Virus record (IMG/VR): IMGVR_UViG_3300009502_000021
Span: 1 to 64,000 of that record
Direction: 5' to 3' (one strand)
Origin: a virus
DNA: 64,000 bases
Position 1 is the first letter of the stretch; each line of letters opens with the position of its first letter. This document shows, piece by piece, positions 13,696 through 22,222 of this stretch. The translations under genes were made by a program, and so were the position numbers. Under the pieces are notes generated by a model. It was given only the letters and a program-made list of their open reading frames with translations. It had not been told where the DNA came from and did not search any database.

Positions 13696-14706
13696 CTATT
13701 CTTCGAGGTATTGAATAAACTCCTTGGCGGCATTCTGCCAGGTGATATCCTTCACTGTACTATATACCTTCTCCCGCGATAAAGACATACAATTTATGAC
13801 AGAAGACAGTAGATTCGAGCCCGTGTACCCATTTACCCCGTTTTTGATTTGATCTATGGGTCCAGTTACGGGATATGCTGCAACTGGGGTTCCACAAGCC
13901 ATAGCTTCCAAAATAACAATCCCATATGTATCTGTGCGGCTCGGGAATACAAAGACATCGGCTTGTCTATATTGTTCCGCTAGTAATTCTCCAAATTTGT
14001 AACCCACAAAATGCACGTCGGGATATTTCTTCTTTAGACGCTTTCTATCAGGCCCGTCACCAACCACCACCTTATTAATGTTGGGTAAGTATATGCGGCA
14101 GAAGTCCTCAATGTTCTTCTCTTTACTCACTCGCCCGACATACAGCAACGTTTTGACTTTATTCTTTTGGTGTGGCTTTAATGGATCCGGCCGGAAGTGA
14201 TCATCGTAGCCCTTACCCATAACTCTAGTGTTCCAATTCGGGTGTTCTCGAGCAGTGGAGTTTGACGAAACAATAACTGTTTTGGCACTACGATGAAACC
14301 AATCAAAATACCAACTGGTATACTTTACTGGGATCTTAGTAATGTGTTCGATAAATTCCGGAAACTTGGTATGATACGCAGTGGTATACTTGATGTGCAT
14401 TGCATCTAGCACTCGCTTGGCTTTATAACCAATTGGTCCTTCTGTAGCAATATGGAAGCGGCAAACAGGAGCCTCATCTAAATTGCGTTTGATGATTTCC
14501 TTGATACGGTTGCGAGTAACAATCGACAGCCCAATTTCTTTATAGAATGGAAGTTTGATGGTCGTAAACATACTTGGTTCAATAATCTCGACCTCGTGCC
14601 TCTCATGGTCGATATGTTGAATGGTGTTGATGTATGTTGTGACTACACCGTTTACTTGTGGATACCAAGCATCGGTGAATATTACGATTCGCTTTTTGTT
14701 AACCAA
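13696..14706 (-). CDS. glycosyltransferase, GT4 family
   Basis: 336 residues with the GT-B layout. The N-terminal domain opens IVIFTDAWYPQVNGVVTTY, typical of the mannosyl/sulfoquinovosyl GT4 group. The C-terminal domain has LLYVGRVSKEKN, VVGDGP and VFPSRTDTYGIVILEAMACG, the E-x7-E donor-binding motif. It starts at a TTG (14706) with GGGAG upstream, inside the end of the LpxH-like gene. This gene pair occurs in bacteria, where it is thought to serve glycolipid synthesis, so it probably changes the host envelope (inference). Confidence 0.87.
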   Translation of the reverse strand: MVNKKRIVIFTDAWYPQVNGVVTTYINTIQHIDHERHEVEIIEPSMFTTIKLPFYKEIGLSIVTRNRIKEIIKRNLDEAPVCRFHIATEGPIGYKAKRVLDAMHIKYTTAYHTKFPEFIEHITKIPVKYTSWYFDWFHRSAKTVIVSSNSTAREHPNWNTRVMGKGYDDHFRPDPLKPHQKNKVKTLLYVGRVSKEKNIEDFCRIYLPNINKVVVGDGPDRKRLKKKYPDVHFVGYKFGELLAEQYRQADVFVFPSRTDTYGIVILEAMACGTPVAAYPVTGPIDQIKNGVNGYTGSNLLSSVINCMSLSREKVYSTVKDITWQNAAKEFIQYLEE

Positions 14707-15440
14707 TGTACAATCTCCCAGGTTCCATCATGATTCTCAACGAGTGCTGTGCAACTTTCTACCCAGTCACCGTCATTCATATATTCAACACTACCAATAG
14801 TCTTGATCGTTGCGTGGTGGACATGTCCACAAATGATCCCATCTGCCTTTTTATTCTCGCAATATTCTACGATTAGCTCTTCGAAATCCGATAGATAAGC
14901 GAGCGCCTCTTTGGTCTTATTTTTGAGATAGGCACTCAAGCTCCAGTGCTTCATTCCAAACCGTTGACGAATCTTGGCCAGGATCGAATTCAATCGCAAT
15001 AATAGATCGTAGAAGAAATCGCCCACGCCATACAACCATTTGAGTTTGTTTTTCAGCACAGTGTCAAACAAGTCACCGTGAATTATAAGATAGGTTTTTC
15101 CGTTTACTCCGCGGTAACGACAATAATCAACCATCTCAATGTTTCCAAAATGGATATCAAATGGGATCAATGTACGAAACAGGTCGTCATGATTGCCCGG
15201 GAGGTAAACAACTTTGGTATTGCGTTTGGCCGCTGTTAATATTCTTCGCACCACGTTAGTGTGCGATTGTGGCCAATAGAAGCGGCGTTTGAGGCGCCAT
15301 CCATCTACTATGTCACCGACCAAAAATAGATTTTCGGCTGTGTTATGTTTGAGGAAATCGCAAAGCTCATCGGCTTTACAGCCGCGTGAACCTAAGTGTA
15401 TGTCCGAAATAAATATTGCACGGTATTTCTTTTGGTCCAC
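14682..15440 (-). CDS. LpxH-like UDP-diacylglucosamine pyrophosphatase-family hydrolase
   Basis: 252 residues with FISDIHLGS, VGDIVDGW, LPGNHDD, IIHGDLFD and ICGHVHHA, the metal motifs of calcineurin-like enzymes in the order and spacing of the LpxH branch. It starts at a GTG with AAGGA upstream, and a late box lies about 25 nt before. It overlaps the GT4 gene by 25 nt. Confidence 0.87.
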   Translation of the reverse strand: MDQKKYRAIFISDIHLGSRGCKADELCDFLKHNTAENLFLVGDIVDGWRLKRRFYWPQSHTNVVRRILTAAKRNTKVVYLPGNHDDLFRTLIPFDIHFGNIEMVDYCRYRGVNGKTYLIIHGDLFDTVLKNKLKWLYGVGDFFYDLLLRLNSILAKIRQRFGMKHWSLSAYLKNKTKEALAYLSDFEELIVEYCENKKADGIICGHVHHATIKTIGSVEYMNDGDWVESCTALVENHDGTWEIVHWLTKSES

Positions 15441-15465
15441 AGTATATCCTTATTGCGGCAGTTAT

Positions 15466-15699
15466 TTAGTCGGTCCGTGTTTCCGGATCAAAACTAAGTT
15501 CCATTACTCGAACTTTAACACCATGCGGCCATTCGCCATGATGCATTCTGTATTGCAAGGCGCAGCGAACGCATCTCGGGGTTCCATATTCATTGAAATA
15601 TTCATTGCCAACCAACTGCCCTTCAATGCAGGAAGTTCTTGTATGTTGGGGGGCGAGCTCGTCCACCAGTCCCCCGGTGAATAGTTTTTCAAAAATCAT
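15466..15699 (-). CDS. hypothetical protein with Cys pair
   Basis: 77 residues with a CVRC motif and a further Cys at about 24. AAGGAG precedes the start at 15699 and decides this frame over the alternative on the same strand. Confidence 0.75.
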   Translation of the reverse strand: MIFEKLFTGGLVDELAPQHTRTSCIEGQLVGNEYFNEYGTPRCVRCALQYRMHHGEWPHGVKVRVMELSFDPETRTD

Positions 15700-15708
15700 G
15701 TTTGCTCC

Positions 15709-15921
15709 TTATCGGTTTCGACGGGCCTTGCTTAATGCAGCCTTATAGCGCAATGCCAAAGCCACTAATTCAAGATAATCGTCGGCGTGGACAACATTAA
15801 TGAGCTGTCCGGATACTGTATCGATAGCCATGAATGGTTGGGCCACCTGATACTTTTGCGCACCTGTTTCGGTTCGGAATGCTTGAATTCCTTTGAGAGT
15901 TGGTAATTCATCTGTAGTCAT
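15709..15921 (-). CDS. hypothetical protein
   Basis: 70 residues, no family recognised. A late box (GCTAAATA) ends 7 nt before the ATG, so the mRNA would have almost no leader. Confidence 0.65.
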   Translation of the reverse strand: MTTDELPTLKGIQAFRTETGAQKYQVAQPFMAIDTVSGQLINVVHADDYLELVALALRYKAALSKARRNR

Positions 15922-15946
15922 ACTCTCATATTTAGCGTATTTTTAC

Positions 15947-16420
15947 TCAGAACCAATCCGGCACGGGCGCGTTCCGCCACCGTGCAATAGACGCCTTGTG
16001 TACGCGATAATAGTTACGATATGCCTCAACGGTGTCGCCGGGAACCTTGCAATCATCGGGCATACATTGTGGTGGATCTGTCCATTCGGTGAGTGGTATA
16101 TTATTCGGTACCTGAATTAATACATCCCACAAACGCTCCGATGCATGAAATTTGCCATACCGTGCAGTGTATTCCTTTAGAAGATACGCATAATGGGCAT
16201 ATGCCCACCTATATGCATAAGGTGACGAACGCACCCAAACAGCACAAGGATGATTCTTATGGGTTTCTTTATAAATGCCCAGTGGCGCATTGGGTCCATC
16301 GAGTACATGATGCGCCGTTGAAAGTAACTGTGCAGTTTCAACAATCATCTTGACGACATGCTTATCACACATCATCCTAGCAGCTTGCTCGGCATCACCA
16401 CTGAGGTAAAAGATGTTCAC
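15947..16420 (-). CDS. conserved phage protein, DKHVVKM motif
   Basis: 157 residues beginning MNIFYLSGDAEQAARMMCDK and continuing HVVKMIVETAQLLSTAHH, a pattern common to many phage proteins, some loosely labelled pyrimidine-dimer glycosylase-like. The function is not proven. ATGA overlap with the next gene. Confidence 0.82.
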   Translation of the reverse strand: MNIFYLSGDAEQAARMMCDKHVVKMIVETAQLLSTAHHVLDGPNAPLGIYKETHKNHPCAVWVRSSPYAYRWAYAHYAYLLKEYTARYGKFHASERLWDVLIQVPNNIPLTEWTDPPQCMPDDCKVPGDTVEAYRNYYRVHKASIARWRNAPVPDWF

Positions 16421-16692
16421 GCCTTGTAAACGTCCCCGTTCTCCTTGGCCTTAATGTCCTCGTATGGAGCAGCAACTCGACGGTAGTATTCCTGCTTCAC
16501 GCATTCAAGAACACCCATTGCCTCATTCATTTGTGTATAGCGGCGACCATACAATTGGTCAATCAATCGTGTGATTGCATAATTGAGGTTACCGTCTTTC
16601 TCTTCGTCGAGTGACATAAAGTCAATTGTTCGTGCGAGGGCATCAATATCGGCATCGAGTTGCTCGCGCTTGTATGGCTTGATGTATGGCAT
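16417..16692 (-). CDS. conserved phage protein (DUF6899-like)
   Basis: 91 residues with LNYAITRL, GVLECVKQEYYRRV and YEDIKAKENGDVY, a signature shared by many phage proteins of unknown role. Confidence 0.82.
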   Translation of the reverse strand: MPYIKPYKREQLDADIDALARTIDFMSLDEEKDGNLNYAITRLIDQLYGRRYTQMNEAMGVLECVKQEYYRRVAAPYEDIKAKENGDVYKA

Positions 16693-16908
16693 TTAAATAT
16701 ACTCCACGTTAAATTTAAGTTCATCGGCAATCTCCGAAAGAACTGTTGGTGCCTCGATTAATGGACCATCACATTGCATAATAGTCTCACCATCGAACGC
16801 TTCGTGTTCTAGAAAGAACTCCATAACCTTTGCAACAATCATTTTTTTGGCAGCGGCATCTAGGTTGACACTCACCTTCGAGCCATTTTTCAAGGTGTAT
16901 TCATTCAT
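16693..16908 (-). CDS. hypothetical protein
   Basis: 71 residues, acidic, no family recognised; TTAGGAGA precedes the start. Confidence 0.7.
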   Translation of the reverse strand: MNEYTLKNGSKVSVNLDAAAKKMIVAKVMEFFLEHEAFDGETIMQCDGPLIEAPTVLSEIADELKFNVEYI

Positions 16909-16909
16909 T

Positions 16910-17605
16910 TTATTCTCCTAATACCTTTGAAATAAAATCATATCGATCGGCGTGCTTTTCGCGTGTTGTGGCAACAACATCGACACATGGCAAGCAATAT
17001 GGCCGTGACACCTTTGATACGTAATGGTGCTTCGACTTTAAAAAGACATCACCACACAACGAGCACAAATAATAATTGCCCGAGCTGTGGTTACCATATC
17101 GGTCATCCTTTAGAATACCATGTGGCAATTCCTTAAGGTATGCATACAGTTCCTGAAATCCAGCATCGGTACCATTCTGATAAAAGATGCGAGTCGATAA
17201 TGCCTTGAGCCAGGATGGAACATGCTGGAACTCGGACACAATAAACAACGGCTTCTCGTTGTCGTAGGTACACTGGCATTCGGCAAACGAGCCAGCACCA
17301 TCCTTAAAGGATTGGTCGTAATATGCAATCACTGCATCGGCATCGTCGATGATAAGTCGCATGTCGGTATAGATGAACTGGTGCCTAATATTGGATTTGT
17401 TCTGAAGTGGGTTGGCTGTTGGGTCAGTTGTCATTACCGGACCATGCACCTCGGTGTACAGCACATCGAGCGCCGTAATGTCAATGGGCCTGTAATCCAT
17501 ATCTAAAAGGCGATTGGAACAAACTGTGCGCCATGCAGCGCCCAGGTTCACAGCCTTCTCCATTCCACCACTCAGGTATATCTTTCCTCGATGTTCTCTT
17601 GTCAT
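16910..17605 (-). CDS. nucleoside deoxyribosyltransferase-like protein with zinc ribbon
   Basis: 231 residues. The N-terminal 150 or so have KIYLSGGME, DDADAVIAYYD and GAGSFAE, the nucleotide-binding and catalytic-Glu regions of nucleoside 2-deoxyribosyltransferases. The C-terminus (about 180-212) adds two CxxC pairs (CSLC and CLPC), a likely zinc ribbon. It may remodel (deoxy)nucleosides or a related N-glycosidic substrate. ATGA overlap with the downstream HD protein's partner. Confidence 0.78.
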   Translation of the reverse strand: MTREHRGKIYLSGGMEKAVNLGAAWRTVCSNRLLDMDYRPIDITALDVLYTEVHGPVMTTDPTANPLQNKSNIRHQFIYTDMRLIIDDADAVIAYYDQSFKDGAGSFAECQCTYDNEKPLFIVSEFQHVPSWLKALSTRIFYQNGTDAGFQELYAYLKELPHGILKDDRYGNHSSGNYYLCSLCGDVFLKSKHHYVSKVSRPYCLPCVDVVATTREKHADRYDFISKVLGE

Positions 17606-18045
17606 TTCAACCTCGCCTTGATCTCAGTATAGAACTGATGATATTTCGCCATACGGGTAATGTCCTTTTCGGAAATTCCCTTTAACCGTCGGATGTCGGT
17701 ATTGTGTCTTAGATCTGAAAGTTTAACGCGCATGGCATCTTCATTGGCAAAAATGCGCTCTTTGTACTCGTCAAGTGTTTCGCCGGGCACTTTGGTAAGC
17801 GCCCTAATGCCGTTGATGACTCGTTCGGTTGCACCAATTACCCGAAGGTCGGCATATGTGGTTTTGGTATCTTCAATCACGTCGTGTCCGAGTGCAATAG
17901 CTTGCAGCTCTTCATCGTCGGATTTGAGATAGTGCATTACCTTGAGGGGATGCAAAATGTATGGGGCACCACCGCGATCAAATTGACCACTGTGTGCGTT
18001 GGTCACAAGTACCAACATCTTCCCAAGCAACTCACCGCGTTTCAC
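17602..18045 (-). CDS. (p)ppGpp-hydrolase-like HD protein
   Basis: 147 residues matching the hydrolase domain of SpoT/MESH1: HPLKVMHYL, GHDVIEDT (the HD plus ED motif), RALTKVPGETLDEYKERI and VKLSDLRHNTD. No synthetase domain is present, so it fits a small alarmone hydrolase that could lower the stringent response. Other HD phosphohydrolase substrates are possible. Coupled by ATGA to its neighbours. Confidence 0.82.
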   Translation of the reverse strand: MKRGELLGKMLVLVTNAHSGQFDRGGAPYILHPLKVMHYLKSDDEELQAIALGHDVIEDTKTTYADLRVIGATERVINGIRALTKVPGETLDEYKERIFANEDAMRVKLSDLRHNTDIRRLKGISEKDITRMAKYHQFYTEIKARLK

Positions 18046-18218
18046 TCATCGTCTCCACGAAAGAGATCATTCTTATTGAACTTCTTTCGATTGTACGAAC
18101 GATCCGATTCCACCAAACGTGGACGGAATTCTGGATCCTGCCGTAGTCGCTTCGCAACCGGGTTGCGACCAACTGAACGCATAAGCCAATTCGGATTGTC
18201 CACTCGCTTCGTCATCAT
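18042..18218 (-). CDS. hypothetical basic protein
   Basis: 58 residues, Arg-, Lys- and Asn-rich. GGAGA precedes the ATG pair at 18218, just after the upstream stop. Confidence 0.65.
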   Translation of the reverse strand: MMTKRVDNPNWLMRSVGRNPVAKRLRQDPEFRPRLVESDRSYNRKKFNKNDLFRGDDE

Positions 18219-18219
18219 C

Positions 18220-18453
18220 TTACTCTCCAATTTCCTGAAAGGGTTTCTTACCATCTAACATGCCCAATTGGGCCAACCAATAAATCTTCTCGGCCTTTTC
18301 CTTTACATCAAAAAGAGATTGGCCCATGTCCTCGATTCGCCATGCGCCCCGGCTCGTCTTGTACTCTAGCAACCACCTGGTGGAAGCATACAGTGACGGC
18401 ATCGGTCGAATACGGAGACGATCTCCAACTCGTGTAATCTTCGGCTCGGGCAT
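18220..18453 (-). CDS. hypothetical protein
   Basis: 77 residues, no family recognised; starts right after the upstream stop codon. Confidence 0.68.
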   Translation of the reverse strand: MPEPKITRVGDRLRIRPMPSLYASTRWLLEYKTSRGAWRIEDMGQSLFDVKEKAEKIYWLAQLGMLDGKKPFQEIGE

Positions 18454-18651
18454 TTACTCGTCCACTCCAGCAGCATATTCATACTGCGCCCTGTACACCT
18501 TGTTGTCAAAGTCTTCGGCGTGCGTCCGCCCAAACGTTTGGTGAACTACACCATCTTCGTCAACAAGCATATCAAGGTACCCATGCCGTTCCCAATGGCA
18601 ATTACCCGTAAATGGATACTGCCCGTTAATTCGTTGCTTCAATCTGTCCAT
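18454..18651 (-). CDS. hypothetical early protein
   Basis: 65 residues starting MDRLKQR; a strong AGGAGG precedes the ATG at 18651. First gene after the promoter at 18672-18700. Confidence 0.72.
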   Translation of the reverse strand: MDRLKQRINGQYPFTGNCHWERHGYLDMLVDEDGVVHQTFGRTHAEDFDNKVYRAQYEYAAGVDE

Positions 18652-18671
18652 ATCGTACCTCCTATATACAT

Positions 18672-18700
18672 AGTGTAGCATCAAAACAGAAAAAATGCAA
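18672..18700 (-). promoter_or_regulatory. sigma70 promoter
   Basis: TTGCAT, 17 nt, TACACT on the minus strand. Confidence 0.7.
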
Positions 18701-18789
18701 CTGCTAAGTCCGTTTATGAATCAACATGTTGCGTACTTTTATCCTCTAGTCAATTATATAGCAGTTGACCCCGTATCACAACCGTTTTT

Positions 18790-18797
18790 CATAAATA
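18790..18797 (+). promoter_or_regulatory. late promoter (CATAAATA)
   Basis: Late-type box on the plus strand with a normal leader and AGGAGA before the ATG at 18817. Confidence 0.6.
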
Positions 18798-18816
18798 ATT
18801 GGACAGGAGATCCCAC

Positions 18817-19167
18817 ATGAGCCTTTTATCTATTCTTAACTATTTTTGGATTGGGGTGGGTATCTTTACACTGCTATCAATTATTGCCGGGGTGTTCTCC
18901 AGTGACCGCACCTGGATGAAATTGTTTGCAGTTGGTTTCGATGTGTTCATCAACATCATTACCGGTGGCACCTTTGATATTACCATTTCGGCTCGTGCTG
19001 GTATGGCAGAGATTGATGGTAAGAAGTGGGGCAAATACATGTCGTACTGGTTGGGCAAATGCGAAAAGAATCATTGCCAACTTGCCATACAGGCCGACAT
19101 AGACAGGGCTAAGTTGGTTATTGCCCAACTTAGCCCATACGATGCTAGAAACAAACCTGTTGCTTAA
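18817..19167 (+). CDS. hypothetical membrane protein, late
   Basis: 116 residues with a hydrophobic N-terminal segment (WIGVGIFTLLSIIAGVF) and a second weaker one (VFINIITGGTFDITI), then a soluble tail. One of only six plus-strand genes. Confidence 0.75.
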   Translation: MSLLSILNYFWIGVGIFTLLSIIAGVFSSDRTWMKLFAVGFDVFINIITGGTFDITISARAGMAEIDGKKWGKYMSYWLGKCEKNHCQLAIQADIDRAKLVIAQLSPYDARNKPVA

Positions 19168-20544
19168 TTACTGAGCCTTAACGCGCTCTCGAATCAAGCT
19201 CAGGCTTTCCTCGCGTACCAGCTTACCATCTTCGTACACTACTTCAAGCACTGGATTGTGGACATGGTCACTACCTTCAATATCGGTGTGGTATGTATTG
19301 TTGATGTGATTGTAGTAGAGTTCCAAGCGACCCTTCTTTGACTTCTTGCCAAAATCCGTAACGGGATCCTTAAACACATCGCGCCATACGCCGTTCACCT
19401 TGACTGCGCTTGCCTTCATTGCAAACTTTTGCGTGTCCCGGTTCATGTGCTGGAGCAACGCACCACCCATACCAAACGCCACGTTATCCGCACTGTAGCC
19501 CATCATCCAAAGCCTTGCGAGAATGTCCTTAATGCTCTGCTCGTTGATGCCGTCACCTTGGATGACACGAACATTGTTGAGTAGCTTGTACCCATCTTTG
19601 GTTAGTGTGTGACCAAACTTCTTGTCCAGCAGTACCACCGAATGTGCAACAATGTCTGTTGGGTTACCCGAGTCCGGACGAACGACAAGCGTAGCACCAC
19701 TGTCGATCACTTGCTGGCGTAGTGTACCACCCCAGATGTTCTCAATGGCGTTGAACAGATCGTAGCTGTCGGAAACTACTGCAACTAGCGCACCGGGCTT
19801 GGCGAACTGCTTCAGCATATTTGCGTAAGCATCTTCCTCATGCTCCTTGCCCCAGCTGGTAATAGTGCTGTGTTCCGCTGCCGGAATACTAAAGCCCGCC
19901 ATGTGCTCGTTGTAATACTTGCGGGCGAACATTAGCGCCGGAACGTTGTCGGTACCCTTGAAGTTTACAAGATGTGCAGCACCACCAATAGCCGCACTCT
20001 CCAGCGAACTTACGCCACGCGCACCAAAGTCGTGCAGCTTGAAGTCAAGACCATCGAGGTTGTTGGCACTGGTATCCAGTCGCTCCTTGATGATCTGGCG
20101 AATGCTATGACTGATCGTTGCCACTGTGGTGGGATACCATACCGCACGAAGCAGGGCAGTCTCAACGTAGCTCGTCAACCAGGGCACTTCTGGGTCTGTG
20201 TTCTCCACCGTGACCAAAACGTTATGCGTTGGGACAATCGTTCCTTCGCGCACTGCCTTGATCTTGATTGGCAGAAAGCCATTGTGCTGGAGAAGAATGT
20301 GCTTCCACCCCGCCTCATTGAAGGGCACACCGTGTAGCGCATACACTTCCTTCGCCTCCGCGATATCTTCGTATGTGATCGGCTTCAGCAGGTATTCCTT
20401 GATAAATGCCTGCAGGCCGAAAAATAGCGTGTGATCATATTCGCCCCCGCGTGACTCGATGTAACTGAATACATTGGTTGTACCTTCTGGGTACTGCGCG
20501 AAATGCGAAACCTTGTACGAATCGGTATTTAGAATCATGTTCAT
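19168..20544 (-). CDS. nadV: nicotinamide phosphoribosyltransferase
   Basis: 458 residues, the normal family length. Motifs include LNTDSYKVSHFAQYP, KLHDFGARGVSS, FSIPAAEHSTITSWG, VRPDSGNPTD (PRPP/phosphate site), VIQGDGI and VAFGMGGALLQ. It makes NMN from nicotinamide and PRPP. With the NadM-Nudix protein at 20865-21944 it completes a two-step route back to NAD, known in phages as a way to restore NAD depleted by host defences. The leader matches that of the NadM gene. Confidence 0.95.
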   Translation of the reverse strand: MNMILNTDSYKVSHFAQYPEGTTNVFSYIESRGGEYDHTLFFGLQAFIKEYLLKPITYEDIAEAKEVYALHGVPFNEAGWKHILLQHNGFLPIKIKAVREGTIVPTHNVLVTVENTDPEVPWLTSYVETALLRAVWYPTTVATISHSIRQIIKERLDTSANNLDGLDFKLHDFGARGVSSLESAAIGGAAHLVNFKGTDNVPALMFARKYYNEHMAGFSIPAAEHSTITSWGKEHEEDAYANMLKQFAKPGALVAVVSDSYDLFNAIENIWGGTLRQQVIDSGATLVVRPDSGNPTDIVAHSVVLLDKKFGHTLTKDGYKLLNNVRVIQGDGINEQSIKDILARLWMMGYSADNVAFGMGGALLQHMNRDTQKFAMKASAVKVNGVWRDVFKDPVTDFGKKSKKGRLELYYNHINNTYHTDIEGSDHVHNPVLEVVYEDGKLVREESLSLIRERVKAQ

Positions 20545-20590
20545 TTGGATCTACTCCTTAGTTAAAAAACGTGCCGGTCTACCCTGCACT
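20541..20590 (-). promoter_or_regulatory. conserved leader of nadV
   Basis: The leader carries GGTAGACC, a T-run and AACTAAGGAGTAGATCCA directly before the ATG. The same elements occur before the NadM gene (21942-21990), which suggests shared translational control. Confidence 0.5.
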
Positions 20591-20854
20591 TTACCATTCA
20601 ACAATCGTATACATATCGACAAACTGCCTTTCTTCGTAATAAAACGAAACCTTGAATCCGAGCTTTTCAAGTTTGGCCACTCCTTGTTTCCAATCATCCG
20701 ATTTACTATATCCACCATTAACCCAAAACGGATCATGCAATGCCACCTTACGCTTCTTGGCCTTGGCGGCTTCTTCAATCACCTTACCAGCATCTTCAAC
20801 TCTCTCATCAATTGTGGGACCTGCAAGGTTGCGTGCTTCATTTGCTGTAATCAT
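20591..20854 (-). CDS. hypothetical protein between the NAD genes
   Basis: 87 residues starting MITANEARNL, a start common in T4-like phage proteins; helical N-terminus and a beta-rich end. AAGGAG precedes the ATG. Confidence 0.75.
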   Translation of the reverse strand: MITANEARNLAGPTIDERVEDAGKVIEEAAKAKKRKVALHDPFWVNGGYSKSDDWKQGVAKLEKLGFKVSFYYEERQFVDMYTIVEW

Positions 20855-20864
20855 GTTGCTCTCC

Positions 20865-21944
20865 TTACGCCCTGTTAATCATCTTAGATGCAATCGAGTA
20901 GTGGTCCTCGTACATCTCTGCGGTCATTGTGTAAAACTTAGAAAGTGGAACCCACTTGGCGCGTTCAGCATCATCACTTCCGCGTACCTTTGGTAGGTTG
21001 CGCTCGTGTAGCACAATCAGATATGCGTGTGTAATCGTGCGTCCGCGTTCACTGCGGTTGGGATGATCAAATACTTGTGAACCTTTGATGCTGGCACGCA
21101 GCACATCTCCATGTATCCGAATGCGAGTCTCTTCTTCGAGTTCACGAAGCATAGAATCTTCAATCCTCTCATTTGGACCGAGGAAGCCACCGGGCAATGC
21201 CCACAACCCCTTACCCGGCGCCATACGACGCTTGATGAGTAGAATGTGCCCATTGCAAATGACCACAGCGTCCGTTGTCACAAACACTGGTTGGAATGGT
21301 GCATTGGACCACATCTGCTTATAGTCCTTAAGGAACTTGTGTTCTTCACAGAGTGCGTTATTAAGGGCGGGGTTATTCTGGCGCCACGTATCGATGAAAT
21401 TCTTTACGCGCTCGGGCATAACATCTGCCGGTACCATCTTGTTACCAAACAGAATGTCACGGATGGTAGTCGAGTCCAGTGTATCGAAGTTTGGAACCTC
21501 AACAACTTCGTAATTTGGAAACATATCGAGATAGTAAGACGAATCGTCTTTGTGGTGGCCAATGATACAAACAGACTTGCCAACTGCCGTATCATAAATG
21601 TTATCTAATTCGTTTTCGATTTCTTGCTGCACCATAGCAACCCACTGTTGGTCATTGTAGAGATCGTCTACAAGTGGTGCCGATATTGTGCCCGGGGGTA
21701 ACATTGCAGCCCGTTCGTCATAAGTGAACGGGTTCTTAATGTTGCGTGCAATAAAGGAACTGCCGATGAGCACCAGGACGTTGTCCGAATGCTTTTTGGC
21801 TTCCTCAATCAACTTTTCGTGGGCATTATGGAATGGCTGAAAGCGCCCGATGATCACTGCTAGATCATAGCGCCTGGGTGTGATGGCCTTATCGGACCAT
21901 CCCATTGGGGACTTGTGTATATGAGCTGTTGTATTCATTACCAT
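20865..21944 (-). CDS. nadM: bifunctional NMN adenylyltransferase/Nudix hydrolase
   Basis: 359 residues. Residues about 30-200 form the adenylyltransferase: IIGRFQPFHNAHEKLI (HxGH-type site, here HNAH) and a late STTIRD (ISSTxxR-type). Residues about 215-350 form a Nudix domain with the full box G-x5-E-x7-RELEEE (from GGFLGPNERIED). The family makes NAD from NMN and ATP; the Nudix half probably cleans ADP-ribose or related nucleotides. AAGGAG lies 9 nt before the ATG. Confidence 0.94.
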   Translation of the reverse strand: MVMNTTAHIHKSPMGWSDKAITPRRYDLAVIIGRFQPFHNAHEKLIEEAKKHSDNVLVLIGSSFIARNIKNPFTYDERAAMLPPGTISAPLVDDLYNDQQWVAMVQQEIENELDNIYDTAVGKSVCIIGHHKDDSSYYLDMFPNYEVVEVPNFDTLDSTTIRDILFGNKMVPADVMPERVKNFIDTWRQNNPALNNALCEEHKFLKDYKQMWSNAPFQPVFVTTDAVVICNGHILLIKRRMAPGKGLWALPGGFLGPNERIEDSMLRELEEETRIRIHGDVLRASIKGSQVFDHPNRSERGRTITHAYLIVLHERNLPKVRGSDDAERAKWVPLSKFYTMTAEMYEDHYSIASKMINRA

Positions 21945-22002
21945 GTGGATCTACTCCTTGTTAAAAATGCAACTGGTCTACCCTGTTGCAAAAGTATTTA
22001 GC
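21942..22002 (-). promoter_or_regulatory. late promoter and conserved leader of nadM
   Basis: GCTAAATA (about 21992-21999), then GGGTAGACC, a T-run and AACAAGGAGTAGATCCA before the ATG, matching the nadV leader. Confidence 0.5.
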
Positions 22003-22003
22003 C

Positions 22004-22222
22004 TTAACCGTCTAAAAGTCCAAAATCTACAATCCATCTCATCCTATCGGCATATGCGTGCGCTTCGTCTCGTGTCCTAAAGCGTTCAAGTGGTTGCCAT
22101 CTAAAGAACCAAACATTTGGGTTGTATATCTCAACCTGCCACCGAACCATTTCGGGACCAAATTTAACTCCGGTTTTAATTACCCGAATTTGACTTATTG
22201 GCTTTCGCAGTTTCGATAACAC
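22004..22222 (-). CDS. hypothetical protein
   Basis: 72 residues from a GTG at 22222 (weak GGGG upstream), overlapping the previous gene by 47 nt. The start is uncertain; the C-terminal part (RFRTRDEAHAYADRMRW) looks like a real folded protein. Confidence 0.6.
   Translation of the reverse strand: MLSKLRKPISQIRVIKTGVKFGPEMVRWQVEIYNPNVWFFRWQPLERFRTRDEAHAYADRMRWIVDFGLLDG

Noticed and set aside
15504-15692. Alternative frame inside the gene at 15466-15699
   Set aside because: The other frame has AAGGAG correctly spaced and a CxxC motif.
20551-20778. Overlapping frame in the gap between the NAD genes
   Set aside because: It shadows the gene at 20591-20854, which has AAGGAG and a typical phage start.
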